Below are positions 47,976-58,027 of a stretch of DNA of 64,000 bases, piece by piece. The stretch is taken from contig NZ_CP090974.1 of the NCBI RefSeq assembly GCF_021513195.1, positions 2,430,001 through 2,494,000 of the forward strand, read 5' to 3'. Source of the stretch: Shewanella sp. OMA3-2. GTDB taxonomy: Bacteria > Pseudomonadota > Gammaproteobacteria > Enterobacterales > Shewanellaceae. The notes under the pieces are model-generated. The model searched no databases and was not told the DNA's origin. It saw nothing but the letters and a program-made list of their open reading frames with translations. A program made the position numbers and the translations under genes. Numbering within the stretch: position 1 is the stretch's first letter; each line of letters opens with the position of its first letter.

Positions 47976-48455
47976 ATGTCAGATATTCAACCCTGGTATA
48001 AACAATTTTGGCCTTGGTTTTTAATCATACTGCCACTATGTGCGGTTGTTGCCAGTATTAACTTATTGCTTATTGCTTTAGATACTTCTGACTCATTAGT
48101 GGCAGAAGAGTATTACAAAGAAGGTAAAGCCATTAACCAGGATTTACGTAAGATAAATCATGCTAAAAAAATTGGCATGCAATACTTGGCCAAAATTGAT
48201 GGCAGTATGATTGAGATCACTCAACATGGTGGCCCCGCCTATACAGCGGCTTTAAATATCAATTTTTATCACAGAACACTTAAAGCACTAGACATTGATT
48301 TAAAAGTCACTGCCGATGGTTCAGGTATTTATCGTATCCCCTTGGATGAATCGATTAGAGGTCCTTGGGAAATTCGTATTGAAGGTTTTGATGCCGAATG
48401 GCGCATTCAACAACGTATAGATATTACCGATAATGTTGAGTATTGGCTAAATTAA
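47976..48455 (+). CDS. ccoH: FixH/CcoH-family cbb3 oxidase maturation protein
   Basis: Assembly factor of 159 residues with one N-terminal membrane segment (PWFLIILPLCAVVASINLLLIAL) and a periplasmic domain. VAEEYYKEGKAINQDL is a family signature. Its position just before ccoI supports the call. RBS is TTAGGAA. Confidence 0.9.
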   Translation: MSDIQPWYKQFWPWFLIILPLCAVVASINLLLIALDTSDSLVAEEYYKEGKAINQDLRKINHAKKIGMQYLAKIDGSMIEITQHGGPAYTAALNINFYHRTLKALDIDLKVTADGSGIYRIPLDESIRGPWEIRIEGFDAEWRIQQRIDITDNVEYWLN

Positions 48456-48470
48456 CCTGGGCTGTGCCTA

Positions 48471-50867
48471 ATGACATCATGTTTTCATTGTAATGAACCC
48501 GTTTTAACCGCTGATAAATTTACCACAATCATCGACGGGCAAGCACAATTGATGTGTTGCCCTGGTTGTCAGGCCGTTTCTCAAGCGATTATCGATGCAG
48601 GATTAATTAACTATTATCGCTTTAGAAGCGAGCCTGGTAATAAGCAAAGTGCACTGATCCCCGATGGATTAAATCAGTTTAGTGCTTATGATTTACCTGA
48701 AGTACAGCAAGATTTAGTACACCAACAAGGTACGCTTAAAAGCTTGTCTTTATCTATTGATGGTATAACGTGCGCCGCGTGTGCCTGGTTAATTGAGCAT
48801 AAAGTTAAAACTTTATCAGGTGTTGCCAGCATTAATGTTAACTCAACGACTCAACGTGCCATTGTCGCTTGGCATTCTGATGATGTAGCGTTAAGTCAAA
48901 TATTAAAACAAATCAGTGATATTGGTTATCAAGCCGCGCCTTATCAAGTAGATGACCAAGAAAAACTCAGTAAAGCTGAAAGCAGAAAGTTTTTACTGCG
49001 TTTAGGTTTAGCGGGTTTTGCTACCATGCAGGTCATGATGTTTGCCCTCGCCTTATATTCAGGCTATTTTTCCGCTTTAGACATAGAACTTAGAGACTAT
49101 TTCAGATGGGTAAGCATGATATTCGCCGCACCAGTAGTGTTTTATTCTGCGCAACCTTTTTATTTTAGCGCTATTCGCAGCCTACTTTTAGGTAAGTTGA
49201 ATATGGACTTATCTGTGTCGATTGCCATTGCAGGTGCTTATATAGCGAGTTGTATTGCAACGGTTAATGGCAATGGCGAAGTCTATTTTGAATCTGTTTC
49301 TATGTTTACTTTCTTTTTGTTATTGGGGCGCTACTTCGAGCAGCAAGCAAAACAAAAAGCCTCTGTGAGTTCAAGTAACTTACATAAGCTGGTTCCTGTT
49401 ACTGCACATATTATGCAAGACGGACAAGCCATAGAAGTTGCCGCTAAAAGGCTAAAAATAGGTGATATTATTTTAGTTCGCCCTGGTGATATAGTTGCAG
49501 CAGATGGCATAGTTATCAAAGGTTTATCAAGTCTTAATGAATCTATGCTCACTGGTGAGCAAATGCCAGTGCTGAAGCAAACTAATCAAGCAGTTTATGC
49601 AGGAACAATTAATGTCGACCAACCACTTGAAGTAGAAGTCACCGCTTTAGGCCAAGATCAATTAGTTGCTGAAATTATCCGCTTACAAGAATTTGCTTCA
49701 AATAATAAGCCCAATATAGCTTTATTAGCCGATAGATTAGCCCGTTATTTCTCTGCCACTATTTTAACTATTGCTACCCTCACCTATTTTATTTGGCTAC
49801 AAATTTCCCCTGAAGATGCATTTTGGGTCACTCTATCAGTTTTAGTTGCTACCTGCCCATGTGCCCTTGCACTAGCCACTCCAACAGCGGTGACGTGCGC
49901 CACAGCCATTTTCACTAAATTAGGTATTATTACTCGAAAGTCAGGCGTGTTTGAAAAGCTGCCTAACATCAATCATGTGGTATTTGACAAAACAGGCACA
50001 TTGACATGCGGTAAGTTGTCATTGGGCACAGTACAATTATTTGCAGATATTGATCAAAGCACCGCTTTATCTTTAGCCGCTAATTTAGAGCAAGGTTCAT
50101 TGCACCCTATTGCGCAGGTGTTTATTCCTTACCATGATCTCAATCAAGCCATCGATGATGTACGTCATGAAGTGAGCCAAGGGGTTCAAGGGTATTTTAA
50201 AGGTAAAATCATTAAGCTAGGGTCACTAGCTTTTTGTTTGCAGCAATCTGAACGTCTGTCTAAACATAAAAATATTGAGCATCAACATGTTTATTTAAGC
50301 ATTGCTAATGTGTTGGTCGCTTCATTTGAATTGATTGATGACATTAGACCTGACAGTCAAACAGTGATCCAAACTTTAAGAAATCAATCAATAGGCGTCA
50401 GTATGGCGACAGGTGACAGTTCTGGTCATGCTAACTTCTTAGCCCAACGGCTTAATATTACTGATGTGCACTCAGGCTTAAGTCCACAATCAAAGCTAGA
50501 CCTGATAAACCAGTTACAGCAAACCAAACAAGTTGCCATGTTTGGTGATGGTGTAAACGATGCACCTGTGCTAGCGGGTGCGAATATTTCGGTCGCTATG
50601 GGGAGCGGCAGTGCTATAGCTAAAAACAGTGCCGATCTTATTTTACTTGGTGATCATCTTTCGCGCTTCAATGATGCGATTACAGTATCCAAATATGCTA
50701 ATAGAATTATTAAACAAAACTTAGCTTGGGCTTTTGGATATAATGTGATTATTTTACCGCTAGCGGTAACCGGACATGTCGTGCCTTACATAGCTGCCAT
50801 TGGCATGTCGGTAAGTTCTATCATTGTTGTCAGTAACAGTTTACGACTGCTAAGGCTTAAATTATGA
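48471..50867 (+). CDS. ccoI: Copper-transporting P-type ATPase for cbb3 oxidase assembly
   Basis: P1B-type ATPase exporting copper for CcoN. The 798-residue product has an N-terminal zinc-finger-like region (CFHCNEPV and CCPGCQAV), a heavy-metal domain with GITCAACAWLIE, the transport motif CPCALALATP, DKTGTLT phosphorylation site near residue 505, and GDGVNDAPVLAG. The N-terminal cysteine cluster is the hallmark of CcoI/FixI over CopA. It overlaps ccoS by four bases. Confidence 0.96.
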   Translation: MTSCFHCNEPVLTADKFTTIIDGQAQLMCCPGCQAVSQAIIDAGLINYYRFRSEPGNKQSALIPDGLNQFSAYDLPEVQQDLVHQQGTLKSLSLSIDGITCAACAWLIEHKVKTLSGVASINVNSTTQRAIVAWHSDDVALSQILKQISDIGYQAAPYQVDDQEKLSKAESRKFLLRLGLAGFATMQVMMFALALYSGYFSALDIELRDYFRWVSMIFAAPVVFYSAQPFYFSAIRSLLLGKLNMDLSVSIAIAGAYIASCIATVNGNGEVYFESVSMFTFFLLLGRYFEQQAKQKASVSSSNLHKLVPVTAHIMQDGQAIEVAAKRLKIGDIILVRPGDIVAADGIVIKGLSSLNESMLTGEQMPVLKQTNQAVYAGTINVDQPLEVEVTALGQDQLVAEIIRLQEFASNNKPNIALLADRLARYFSATILTIATLTYFIWLQISPEDAFWVTLSVLVATCPCALALATPTAVTCATAIFTKLGIITRKSGVFEKLPNINHVVFDKTGTLTCGKLSLGTVQLFADIDQSTALSLAANLEQGSLHPIAQVFIPYHDLNQAIDDVRHEVSQGVQGYFKGKIIKLGSLAFCLQQSERLSKHKNIEHQHVYLSIANVLVASFELIDDIRPDSQTVIQTLRNQSIGVSMATGDSSGHANFLAQRLNITDVHSGLSPQSKLDLINQLQQTKQVAMFGDGVNDAPVLAGANISVAMGSGSAIAKNSADLILLGDHLSRFNDAITVSKYANRIIKQNLAWAFGYNVIILPLAVTGHVVPYIAAIGMSVSSIIVVSNSLRLLRLKL

Positions 50868-51085
50868 GTATTATTTACGTATTAATTCCAATCGCGATGT
50901 TATTTGTATTAATCGCAGTCATTGTATTTTTCTGGGCTGTTAAAAGTGAGCAATTCGATGACTTGGACAGACAAAGCGTGTCGATTCTATTTGACGATGA
51001 TAGCCAACAACAGGCTAAATCATTATCGAGCTCAGGTGATGCAAAGTGTACCAGCAGTGATAAAAAGTCTGAGACACCTTTGTGA
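50864..51085 (+). CDS. ccoS: cbb3 oxidase maturation protein CcoS
   Basis: Small protein of 73 residues with one N-terminal membrane helix (MSIIYVLIPIAMLFVLIAVIVFFWAV) and a QFDDLD-rich cytoplasmic segment typical of CcoS. The start overlaps the ccoI stop (ATGA), and the stop overlaps the next gene's start. Confidence 0.92.
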   Translation: MSIIYVLIPIAMLFVLIAVIVFFWAVKSEQFDDLDRQSVSILFDDDSQQQAKSLSSSGDAKCTSSDKKSETPL

Positions 51086-51768
51086 TTGAATTTAACTTTG
51101 TCGGTGCTTTTCTAGTCGGCTTGATGGGCGCAGCACATTGTTTTGGCATGTGTGGTGGCTTGATAGGCGCATTTTCCGCTAACCTTCCTAATCGTGCAGG
51201 GAATCAGCTTGCGCATCAATTAAGTTTTTTACTCAGTTATAATCTTGGTCGCATAACAAGCTACACCCTTGCAGGATGTATCGTTGGCGGTAGCACTGCG
51301 GCACTTGGGGCTATGTTTGCTGTAGATGACTATCTTTTATATTTACGTTTTTTTGCCGGCATTATGATGATCATCACCGGTTTATACATTGCTCAAATTT
51401 GGTTTGGGATTGTTTATATTGAAAGAATAGGTAAAGGTTTATGGAAACTAATACAACCTTTAACGAAACGTATTTTACCGATTCAACACCCTAGTCAAGC
51501 CATTCTTGCCGGTATGGTGTGGGGCTGGTTACCTTGTGGCTTGGTTTACAGTACGCTTACTTGGTCTGTCGCTTCAGGTAGCGCACTTCAAGGTGGGCTA
51601 ATTATGCTATCCTTTGGCTTAGGTACCCTACCGGCATTGTTAATGGCAGGACTCGCGGCAAAAAAATTAGCCACTTGGGTACAGAAAAAGTCGGTCAGAA
51701 TAATAAGTGGCTTATTACTGATTAGTTTTGGTTTACAGACTATCTATGTGGCTATTTATCAACTTTAG
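51082..51768 (+). CDS. Sulfite exporter TauE/SafE-family membrane protein linked to cbb3 assembly
   Basis: Integral membrane protein of 228 residues with about six hydrophobic segments, starting at GTG 51082 overlapping the ccoS stop. GAAHCFGMCGGLIGAF has His and Cys residues able to bind metal, and GMVWGWLPCGLVYSTL is a second conserved loop. Members of this family in cbb3 loci (COG2836/UreH-like) are thought to help copper supply; the transported species is not proven. In operon with ccoI and ccoS. Confidence 0.85.
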   Translation: MIEFNFVGAFLVGLMGAAHCFGMCGGLIGAFSANLPNRAGNQLAHQLSFLLSYNLGRITSYTLAGCIVGGSTAALGAMFAVDDYLLYLRFFAGIMMIITGLYIAQIWFGIVYIERIGKGLWKLIQPLTKRILPIQHPSQAILAGMVWGWLPCGLVYSTLTWSVASGSALQGGLIMLSFGLGTLPALLMAGLAAKKLATWVQKKSVRIISGLLLISFGLQTIYVAIYQL

Positions 51769-51805
51769 TTTACCATGATAATACTGATATGATTTAGGAA
51801 CAATT

Positions 51806-52558
51806 ATGCCAAGTGAGCAACACAAAGTTAGCCGTCCAAATACGGGCGGGAATGCGATTCATTGCCATGACTGTAGCATGTCGACACTTTGTATTCCTTT
51901 CACATTGAATGATGCTGAACTTGATAAACTTGATAATATTATCGAGCGAAAAAAACCGGTTCAAAAAGGCGATCAAATATTTAAATCCGGTGACAGCCTA
52001 CGTTCGTTATACGCTATTCGCTCTGGCACAGTTAAAAGCTATACTATTACCGAACAAGGTGATGAGCAAATAACCGGGTTTCATCTAGCGGGTGACGTCA
52101 TTGGTTTTGATGGCATCCACTCGCTAATTCATCAAAGCTTTGCTCAAGCATTAGAAACATCTATGGTATGCGAAATCCCCTACGATACTTTAGATGAATT
52201 GTCTGGAAGTATGCCAAGATTACGTCAACAAATTATGCGTTTAATGAGCAGTGAAATCATGGGCGATCAAGAGATGATTTTACTGTTATCAAAGAAAAAT
52301 GCTGAGGAACGCTTGGCGGCCTTTATTAATAATTTAGGCAATCGTTTTGGTAGTCGAGGCTTCTCACCTAAAGAGTTTAGACTCACCATGACGCGTGGCG
52401 ATATTGGTAATTATCTTGGTTTAACTGTTGAAACCATAAGCCGTTTATTAGGCCGTTTCCAAAAATCAGGTCTTATTGAAGTTAATGGTAAATACATTTC
52501 AATCGTTGATCATCAAGCATTAGGGGTATTGGCCGGACATGCGCGAATAGCCACTTAA
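51806..52558 (+). CDS. fnr: FNR-family anaerobic regulator (EtrA type)
   Basis: Oxygen-sensing transcription factor using a [4Fe-4S] cluster to dimerise and bind TTGAT-N4-ATCAA. The 250-residue product has the N-terminal cysteine cluster [11 protein letters not shown] (three Cys) and the fourth Cys in MVCEIPYD, a cyclic-nucleotide-like fold, and the recognition helix [13 protein letters not shown] with the E-x-x-S-R residues that read the FNR box. In Shewanella the gene is called etrA. It follows the cbb3 maturation genes and is followed by uspE. Confidence 0.96.
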   Translation: MPSEQHKVSRPNTGGNAIHCHDCSMSTLCIPFTLNDAELDKLDNIIERKKPVQKGDQIFKSGDSLRSLYAIRSGTVKSYTITEQGDEQITGFHLAGDVIGFDGIHSLIHQSFAQALETSMVCEIPYDTLDELSGSMPRLRQQIMRLMSSEIMGDQEMILLLSKKNAEERLAAFINNLGNRFGSRGFSPKEFRLTMTRGDIGNYLGLTVETISRLLGRFQKSGLIEVNGKYISIVDHQALGVLAGHARIAT

Positions 52559-52568
52559 TGGTGATTAT

Positions 52569-52582
52569 TTGATCTAGTTCAA
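52569..52582. promoter_or_regulatory. FNR-like site upstream of uspE
   Basis: TTGATCTAGTTCAA matches the FNR consensus at nine of ten fixed bases. A GATACT hexamer at 52605-52610 would place the site near -41.5, a class II arrangement. A further inverted repeat, GTGATA (52603-52608) with TATCAC (52619-52624), overlaps this region. Confidence 0.65.
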
Positions 52583-52657
52583 GTTATATTAATAAGTAAT
52601 AGGTGATACTAATATATATATCACTAGCTTACTAAATTAAAAGGCTTTGGAGGTTAT

Positions 52658-53587
52658 ATGAAGGAATATAAAAAAATACTGGTTATTATTAACCCTACAA
52701 CAGACCATCAAGCAGCCCTCGACAGAGCCATTGAGCTGGCATCAAAAAGCCAAGCTCAAATCACAGCTTTCTTATCTATTTTTGATTTCTCCTATGAAAT
52801 GACTTCGATACTCTCCGCCCAAGAAAGAGAAGCCATGCGACAAGGTGTTATTGATCAACGTACCGCTTGGTTAAACGAGCTAATTTTACGAACAAACAAT
52901 CCAGACATCATGATTAATAGCCAGGTTGTTTGGCATAACCGCCCTTTTGAATCAGTGATTAATTATGCCATTGCTGGGGATTTCGATTTAATCGTAAAAA
53001 GCACCCACGCACACGACAAACTAAAGGCGGTTATTTTCACCCCTACAGATTGGCATCTTATGCGTAAAGCCCCGCAACCGGTATTAATGGTAAAGGAACA
53101 CGCTTGGCCAGTTTCTGGAAAAATTTTATGTGCTATAAATGTTGCATCAGAAGATGAAGATCAACAAAATTTAAACGGTAAGATTATCCGTTATGCACAA
53201 GACTTAGCGGTTAAATTTTCAGCCAATGTACATCTGGTTAATGGCTATCCTGGTACACCCATTAATCTGGCTATTGAATTACCTGACTTTGATGTTAATG
53301 CTTATAATGACAATGTCAGAGTTCAGCATGAAGAACGAGTTCGCTATATTGCGCAGGAATATAATATTCCATTTGAAAATTGCCATGTAGAAGAAGGATT
53401 ACCTGAGGATGTCATTCCAGAACTTGCCGAAAAACTCGACGCTGAATTAGTTATTTTAGGTACAGTAGGTCGTACTGGTTTTTCAGCAGCCTTAATCGGT
53501 AATACAGCTGAGCATGTTATTGATAGCTTGAATTGTGATTTACTAGCACTCAAACCCGATGGTTATAAGTCACCTTTAGCTGAATAA
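52658..53587 (+). CDS. uspE: Universal stress protein E
   Basis: Tandem universal-stress-protein of 309 residues, two USP domains in one chain. Domain 1 begins MKEYKKILVIINPTT and domain 2 near residue 155 (GKILCAINVASEDED). The ATP-loop-like GTVGRTGFSAALIGNTAEHVIDSL, with G-x-x-G-R-x-G-x9-G pattern, is in domain 2. GGAGG precedes the ATG. Next to fnr and ttcA as in E. coli. Confidence 0.94.
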   Translation: MKEYKKILVIINPTTDHQAALDRAIELASKSQAQITAFLSIFDFSYEMTSILSAQEREAMRQGVIDQRTAWLNELILRTNNPDIMINSQVVWHNRPFESVINYAIAGDFDLIVKSTHAHDKLKAVIFTPTDWHLMRKAPQPVLMVKEHAWPVSGKILCAINVASEDEDQQNLNGKIIRYAQDLAVKFSANVHLVNGYPGTPINLAIELPDFDVNAYNDNVRVQHEERVRYIAQEYNIPFENCHVEEGLPEDVIPELAEKLDAELVILGTVGRTGFSAALIGNTAEHVIDSLNCDLLALKPDGYKSPLAE

Positions 53588-53614
53588 CTCGGGCTATCTT
53601 TGAGTTCTACTTTA

Positions 53615-53676
53615 CCCAGTAACATATTACTGGAATAATACGCGCCCTGAAACACACAGTTACTGGGCGCATTTTT
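53615..53676 (+). promoter_or_regulatory. Two-state RNA / hairpin region directly before ttcA
   Basis: CCAGTAA (53616-53622) pairs with TTACTGG (53627-53633), while GCGCCC (53642-53647) pairs with GGGCGC (53665-53670), which is followed by ATTTTT and then at once the ttcA ATG. Alternatively CCCAGTAAC (53615-53623) pairs with GTTACTGGG (53659-53667), which would break the second hairpin. The gene has no Shine-Dalgarno. The layout fits an attenuator, or a uspE terminator plus an operator. Confidence 0.5.
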
Positions 53677-54621
53677 ATGTCTGAAGTAGAAAAACTCGAT
53701 CAAGTTAAACAAAATATCACCCGCATGACCAAACTGGAAAAACGCTTACGCAGCGAAGTTGGTAGCGCAATTGCCGACTACAACATGATTGAAGAAGGTG
53801 ATTTAGTCATGTGCTGCCTATCTGGCGGTAAAGACAGTTATGCTATGCTTGATATCTTAATTAAGCTTCAGAAACGTGCACCAATTTCATTTAACATTGT
53901 TGCCGTCAATCTAGACCAAAAACAACCAGGTTATCCTGAGCATGTATTACCTGCTTATTTGGATAAGCTAGGCATTGCCTACCATATTCTAGAAAAAGAC
54001 ACCTACTCTATCGTTAAAGATAAAATCCCTGAAGGTAAAACTACCTGCTCATTATGTTCTAGATTACGTCGTGGTACCTTGTATGGTTTTGCCCAGCGTA
54101 TTGGCGCGACTAAAATTGCATTGGGGCATCATAGAGATGACATCATAGAAACATTATTTTTAAATATGTTTTATGGCGGTAGAATGAAGTCTATGCCGCC
54201 TAAGTTACTTTCAGATGACGGTGCTAATATGGTTATTAGACCCTTAGCGTATAGCCGCGAAAAAGATATTGCTGAATATGCGAGTTTGAAAGAGTTTCCT
54301 ATTATTCCGTGTAATTTATGTGGTTCACAGGAAAACTTAAAGCGCGGTGCAATAAAAGACATGCTCAGTCTTTGGGACAAACAGTATCCTGGTAGAATTG
54401 AAACTATCTTTACTGCGATGCAAAATACTGCCCCTTCACAGGGTGTTGATCGCGAACAATTTGATTTTTTAAGCTTAGAACGTGATGCCAACGCACCATT
54501 AAAAGGTGATGTCGCTGAGTCTGATTTACCTGCATTTGATTTTTTAGATATTAGTAACAATGGCCATATTGATCTTGATGCAGCACAGCGCATTAATATT
54601 GTAACGACATTTAAACCGTAA
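53677..54621 (+). CDS. ttcA: tRNA 2-thiocytidine(32) synthetase
   Basis: Iron-sulfur-dependent ATP-PPase that thiolates cytidine 32 of tRNA. The 314-residue product has the PP-loop [14 protein letters not shown] near residues 50-62, the CxxC pair in [10 protein letters not shown] and a further CNLCGS. Upstream is an unusual hairpin region without a ribosome binding site. A terminator follows at 54643. Order fnr-uspE-ttcA is conserved. Confidence 0.96.
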   Translation: MSEVEKLDQVKQNITRMTKLEKRLRSEVGSAIADYNMIEEGDLVMCCLSGGKDSYAMLDILIKLQKRAPISFNIVAVNLDQKQPGYPEHVLPAYLDKLGIAYHILEKDTYSIVKDKIPEGKTTCSLCSRLRRGTLYGFAQRIGATKIALGHHRDDIIETLFLNMFYGGRMKSMPPKLLSDDGANMVIRPLAYSREKDIAEYASLKEFPIIPCNLCGSQENLKRGAIKDMLSLWDKQYPGRIETIFTAMQNTAPSQGVDREQFDFLSLERDANAPLKGDVAESDLPAFDFLDISNNGHIDLDAAQRINIVTTFKP

Positions 54622-54642
54622 AGAATATTCGCTGAATAAACA

Positions 54643-54667
54643 GCCCTGTGATTACAGGGCTTTTTTC
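54643..54667 (+). terminator. ttcA terminator
   Basis: GCCCTGT (54643-54649), loop GATT, ACAGGGC (54654-54660), six T. Confidence 0.88.
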
Positions 54668-54759
54668 TGCTATATGTTGCATACAGTTATAATTGGCAAT
54701 ATTTCATTGAAAACGTCAATCAATTCGGCACCTAACATAATAGATAAGTCATTTTGATA

Positions 54760-55395
54760 TTAATTAACCCAAGGGCTAACTACGTTTGGTTTCTCTGAAA
54801 AGGTTAAATGTATCAAAGAAGCAATTTTTTCACTGTTTAAAGTGAAGTGTTTAGTAATCTGCTGGGTTTCACCGTTCAACGTCATAGTGATAGGTTTATC
54901 ATCAGCAAACTCAAATGTTAAACCAGAAAGGGGTTTTCTAAAATACTTCATTGGAAAGCCTTGTAAAGAATCAAGTAGACCATTCATGTCATTTAACACT
55001 AATAACAATTCATTATCGCGATATTCGCTAAGTGCTTCACGCGCTCTGACCTGCATTGCGATACCACACTGACTCGAATCCCCCTGTACTTCAATATTAA
55101 TGAGGCCGCGGTTTGACTTTAAATCCTCATTGTATGGAATATATATGCGTTGTGCTGGAGTATAGGTTAGCGGAAAAGATTGTGATTCGGTGGTAATATT
55201 TCCCGAAATGATTTTGCAATCATCTGATTGTGGGACACTAAATGCTAATTCGACACTCGGATAACTGCCTTTATTCACCCGTTTAAGCGGATTATAAAAG
55301 CTATTATATTCTAACGAAACAGTGTCAGACATCACATTAAAGGCACTAAATGAATATAATGTGAGCCCCAAAAAAACTAACTTACGCAATAACAT
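54760..55395 (-). CDS. DUF2987-like exported protein
   Basis: Exported protein of 211 residues. I prefer the start at 55395 (MLLRKLVFLGLTLYSFSAFNVMS), which gives a signal peptide; an ATG at 55449 would overlap the divergent gene. The mature part begins DTVSLEYNSFYNPLKRVNKG and has a Cys pair (DDCKII, SQCGIA) that may form a disulfide. It resembles the DUF2987 family seen in Shewanella. Function unknown. Confidence 0.72.
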   Translation of the reverse strand: MLLRKLVFLGLTLYSFSAFNVMSDTVSLEYNSFYNPLKRVNKGSYPSVELAFSVPQSDDCKIISGNITTESQSFPLTYTPAQRIYIPYNEDLKSNRGLINIEVQGDSSQCGIAMQVRAREALSEYRDNELLLVLNDMNGLLDSLQGFPMKYFRKPLSGLTFEFADDKPITMTLNGETQQITKHFTLNSEKIASLIHLTFSEKPNVVSPWVN

Positions 55396-55549
55396 ATTAA
55401 CAATCCCGTTTGAACAATAATCATCTATCAAATATGGCATAAAACACATGTTTATAGCGTGTATTGCCGTAATGTATAATACAATAAAAGCGCGATTATT
55501 CTATCACAATCAACCGGTAAATTTCTCATGGAAAGAGACAAGTAATTAT

Positions 55550-56491
55550 ATGTTAAATCAACGTTTATCAAGCTATAACAAAGTTGTTGCCATCGGCGGT
55601 GGCCATGGATTAGGACGCGTACTGGCTTCGTTATCTTTTTTAGGCAATCGTCTGACTGGCATTGTTGCCACCACAGATAATGGGGGGTCTACTGGACGTT
55701 TAAGGCAAGATCAACAAACTATTGCGTGGGGTGACTTACGCAACTGTTTGTCTCATTTAACCCCTCGTCCGTCATTAAGTGCCTGTCTTTTTGATCATCG
55801 TTTTACAGGCTCTAATGAGTTAAGTGGTCATAACTTGGGAAATGTTATTTTGCATGCCCTTGACCAACTTTGTGTCAGACCATTAGATGCAGTTAATTTA
55901 GTCCGTACCATACTTAAAATAAATACTTCTATTATTCCTATGTCCGAAGCATCGACTCATTTAACGGCGTTAACTTATTCTGGCACTAAGGTATTTGGCG
56001 AGCTTAATGTAGATGAAATGATAGAGGCACCTGTTGCATTAAGTTTAGAACCGCAAGTTGAGGCAACCATTGAAGCATGCTTAGCGATTGAAACGGCCGA
56101 TTTGATTATTCTTGGGCCTGGTAGTTTTTTGACCAGCATTCTACCTCCTTTATTGCTACCTAAAGTGGCTGAGTGTATTAGAGCATCACAAGCCAAAGTG
56201 ATATTTATTGATAATTTAACTAATGAATATTCGGTAGCAAATCAATTTAGTATTGAAGAGAAAATTCGCTGGGTTAATCAAATTATTGGAAAGAATATCA
56301 TCAGCGATGTGATCCAGCATTGTGATATAAAATCGCGGGATTTGACCTTGAAAACCTGTTCACGCAATAAGGTTAACTATCATCAATTTAGTTTAGTCAG
56401 TTCACATCATAAAGGGTTACACGACAAAATTGCCTTAGGTGATGCTATATGCAATGTCAGTAGATTTAAAGCATTAAAAAGGACTGCTTAG
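55550..56491 (+). CDS. YvcK/CofD-like protein (gluconeogenesis factor family)
   Basis: Soluble protein of 313 residues from ATG 55550 (MLNQRLSSYNKVVAIGGGHGLGRVL). An open frame upstream to 55448 lacks family-like sequence. The Rossmann-like nucleotide motif GGGHGLGR, VATTDNGGSTGRLR and the LGPGSFLTSILP region match the YvcK family (UDP-sugar binding in Bacillus subtilis). Its own stop codon lies in the loop of the following terminator hairpin. Confidence 0.9.
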   Translation: MLNQRLSSYNKVVAIGGGHGLGRVLASLSFLGNRLTGIVATTDNGGSTGRLRQDQQTIAWGDLRNCLSHLTPRPSLSACLFDHRFTGSNELSGHNLGNVILHALDQLCVRPLDAVNLVRTILKINTSIIPMSEASTHLTALTYSGTKVFGELNVDEMIEAPVALSLEPQVEATIEACLAIETADLIILGPGSFLTSILPPLLLPKVAECIRASQAKVIFIDNLTNEYSVANQFSIEEKIRWVNQIIGKNIISDVIQHCDIKSRDLTLKTCSRNKVNYHQFSLVSSHHKGLHDKIALGDAICNVSRFKALKRTA

Positions 56492-56502
56492 CAGTCCTTT
56501 GT
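56479..56502 (+). terminator. Terminator overlapping the YvcK-like stop codon
   Basis: AAGGACTGC (56479-56487), loop TTA, GCAGTCCTT (56491-56499), then TGTTT. The TAG stop spans loop and stem. Confidence 0.7.
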
Positions 56503-56530
56503 TTATTGCAATGTCAGCGATGACAAGGTG

Positions 56531-57724
56531 TTATAAAACCTGTGCAATGGCTTTACACACGCCAGGTATATTGTCTTTGGTGAGCCCCGCAACGCTAATT
56601 CGACCGGAACCAACAATATAAATAGCAAATTCTTCACGAAGGCGATTAACTTGATCTTTACTTAAACCTGAGAAACTAAACATGCCATTTTGACGTGAAA
56701 TAAAGCTAAAATCCTGCGTGACCCCTTCTGCCTTTAGACTTTCAACAAATAAGAGACGCATTTCACCAATACGCTGTCTCATTGCGGTTAATTCACCTTC
56801 CCATTCTTGACGTAAATCTGCATCAGCTAAAATAGTACTGACAATTAAGCCACCGTGTGCTGGCGGGTTTGAATAGCTTGCACGAATAGTTCTTTTGATT
56901 TGACTAAAGCTACGCACTGCGGTTTCTTGGTCTTGTGCAACTAATGTAACGGCACCAATACGCTCATTATATAAACCAAAGTTTTTAGAAAATGAGTTAG
57001 CCACTAATAGCTCAGGCACAACAGCTGCAACGGCACGTAATCCTCGCGCATCTTCCTCAATACCAGTACCAAAACCTTGGTATGCAAAATCAAATAAAGG
57101 CAGTAATTCTTTTTCAAGACAAAGCTGTGCAATGACTTTCCACTGCTCAATGTTTAAATCAATGCCTGTCGGATTATGGCAACAACCGTGTAATAATACG
57201 ATGTCGCCTTGGGCTGCTTCAGATAAATCAGCAACCATTGCATCAAAATCCATATCATGGGTTTGAGCAACATAATATTGATATTGTTTAACAGTTAACC
57301 TGGCTGTTTCAAAAATATTTTGATGATTTGCCCAAGTTGGATTACTGATCCAAATAGTCTTAGATGTGGTATTAGTCGATAAAAATTCAGCGGCTACACG
57401 AAGCGCCCCTGTTCCACCCGGAGCTTGTGCAGTAACTACGCGGTTATCTGCTACAAGTGAGTTTTGCTCTCCAAATAGCAATGCTTGGACTGCTTTGTTA
57501 TAGGCTTGTACACCTTCAATTCCGAGATAATTTTTACTTTTCTCTACTTCTAGCAGCTTGGCTTCTGCTTTTTTAACAGATGTGAGTACTGGAGTTTGAC
57601 CTGATTCATCTTTATAAATACCTGCACCTAAATTAACCTTATGAGCACGAGGATCTGCTTTAAAAGCATCAGTTAAACCTAAAATGGGATCAGCAGGAGC
57701 TTGAGATACTTGAGAGAAAATCAT
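56531..57724 (-). CDS. Aromatic/aspartate amino acid aminotransferase, class I (paralogue 2)
   Basis: PLP transaminase of 397 residues, paralogous to 5002-6192. It has [37 protein letters not shown], the lysine segment [15 protein letters not shown], and [10 protein letters not shown] at the C-terminus. Core substrates are probably aspartate and aromatic amino acids. The two copies differ enough to be old duplicates and sit about 50 kb apart. No symbol is given because the specificity cannot be judged. Confidence 0.92.
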   Translation of the reverse strand: MIFSQVSQAPADPILGLTDAFKADPRAHKVNLGAGIYKDESGQTPVLTSVKKAEAKLLEVEKSKNYLGIEGVQAYNKAVQALLFGEQNSLVADNRVVTAQAPGGTGALRVAAEFLSTNTTSKTIWISNPTWANHQNIFETARLTVKQYQYYVAQTHDMDFDAMVADLSEAAQGDIVLLHGCCHNPTGIDLNIEQWKVIAQLCLEKELLPLFDFAYQGFGTGIEEDARGLRAVAAVVPELLVANSFSKNFGLYNERIGAVTLVAQDQETAVRSFSQIKRTIRASYSNPPAHGGLIVSTILADADLRQEWEGELTAMRQRIGEMRLLFVESLKAEGVTQDFSFISRQNGMFSFSGLSKDQVNRLREEFAIYIVGSGRISVAGLTKDNIPGVCKAIAQVL

Positions 57725-58027
57725 TACAACATTCCTAAAATAGTGACGTACATGATTGAGTACTGATTCGAGTACTGGATGGTTTGATATTTATACCACT
57801 GCTATTGAGTTCTGAGTAGTGAGAATTTTGAATGTTGGGATAAAAAAGACACTTAAATGCGAATGCGGCAAAATATTGTTTAATTATTACTGAATATAAA
57901 ATTAATCTCGTAAGTCAATTATATAATTGAATGAAAGTGGTGTTTAAAAGTCGCCTACATGAGTCGTAATTTGTTTTTTATATTTGCATAAAAAAAGCCT
58001 CATCTTTGGATGAGGCTTTTTTTAATT
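57725..58027. other. Intergenic region upstream of the aminotransferase
   Basis: About 300 AT-rich bases containing the promoter of the minus-strand aminotransferase and, at its right end, the tRNA-Asp terminator. I see no ORF or other RNA gene. Confidence 0.5.
57992..58023 (-). terminator. tRNA-Asp terminator
   Basis: GCCTCATC (57997-58004), loop TTTG, GATGAGGC (58009-58016), with A and T runs on both sides; on the minus strand it follows the tRNA. Confidence 0.85.
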
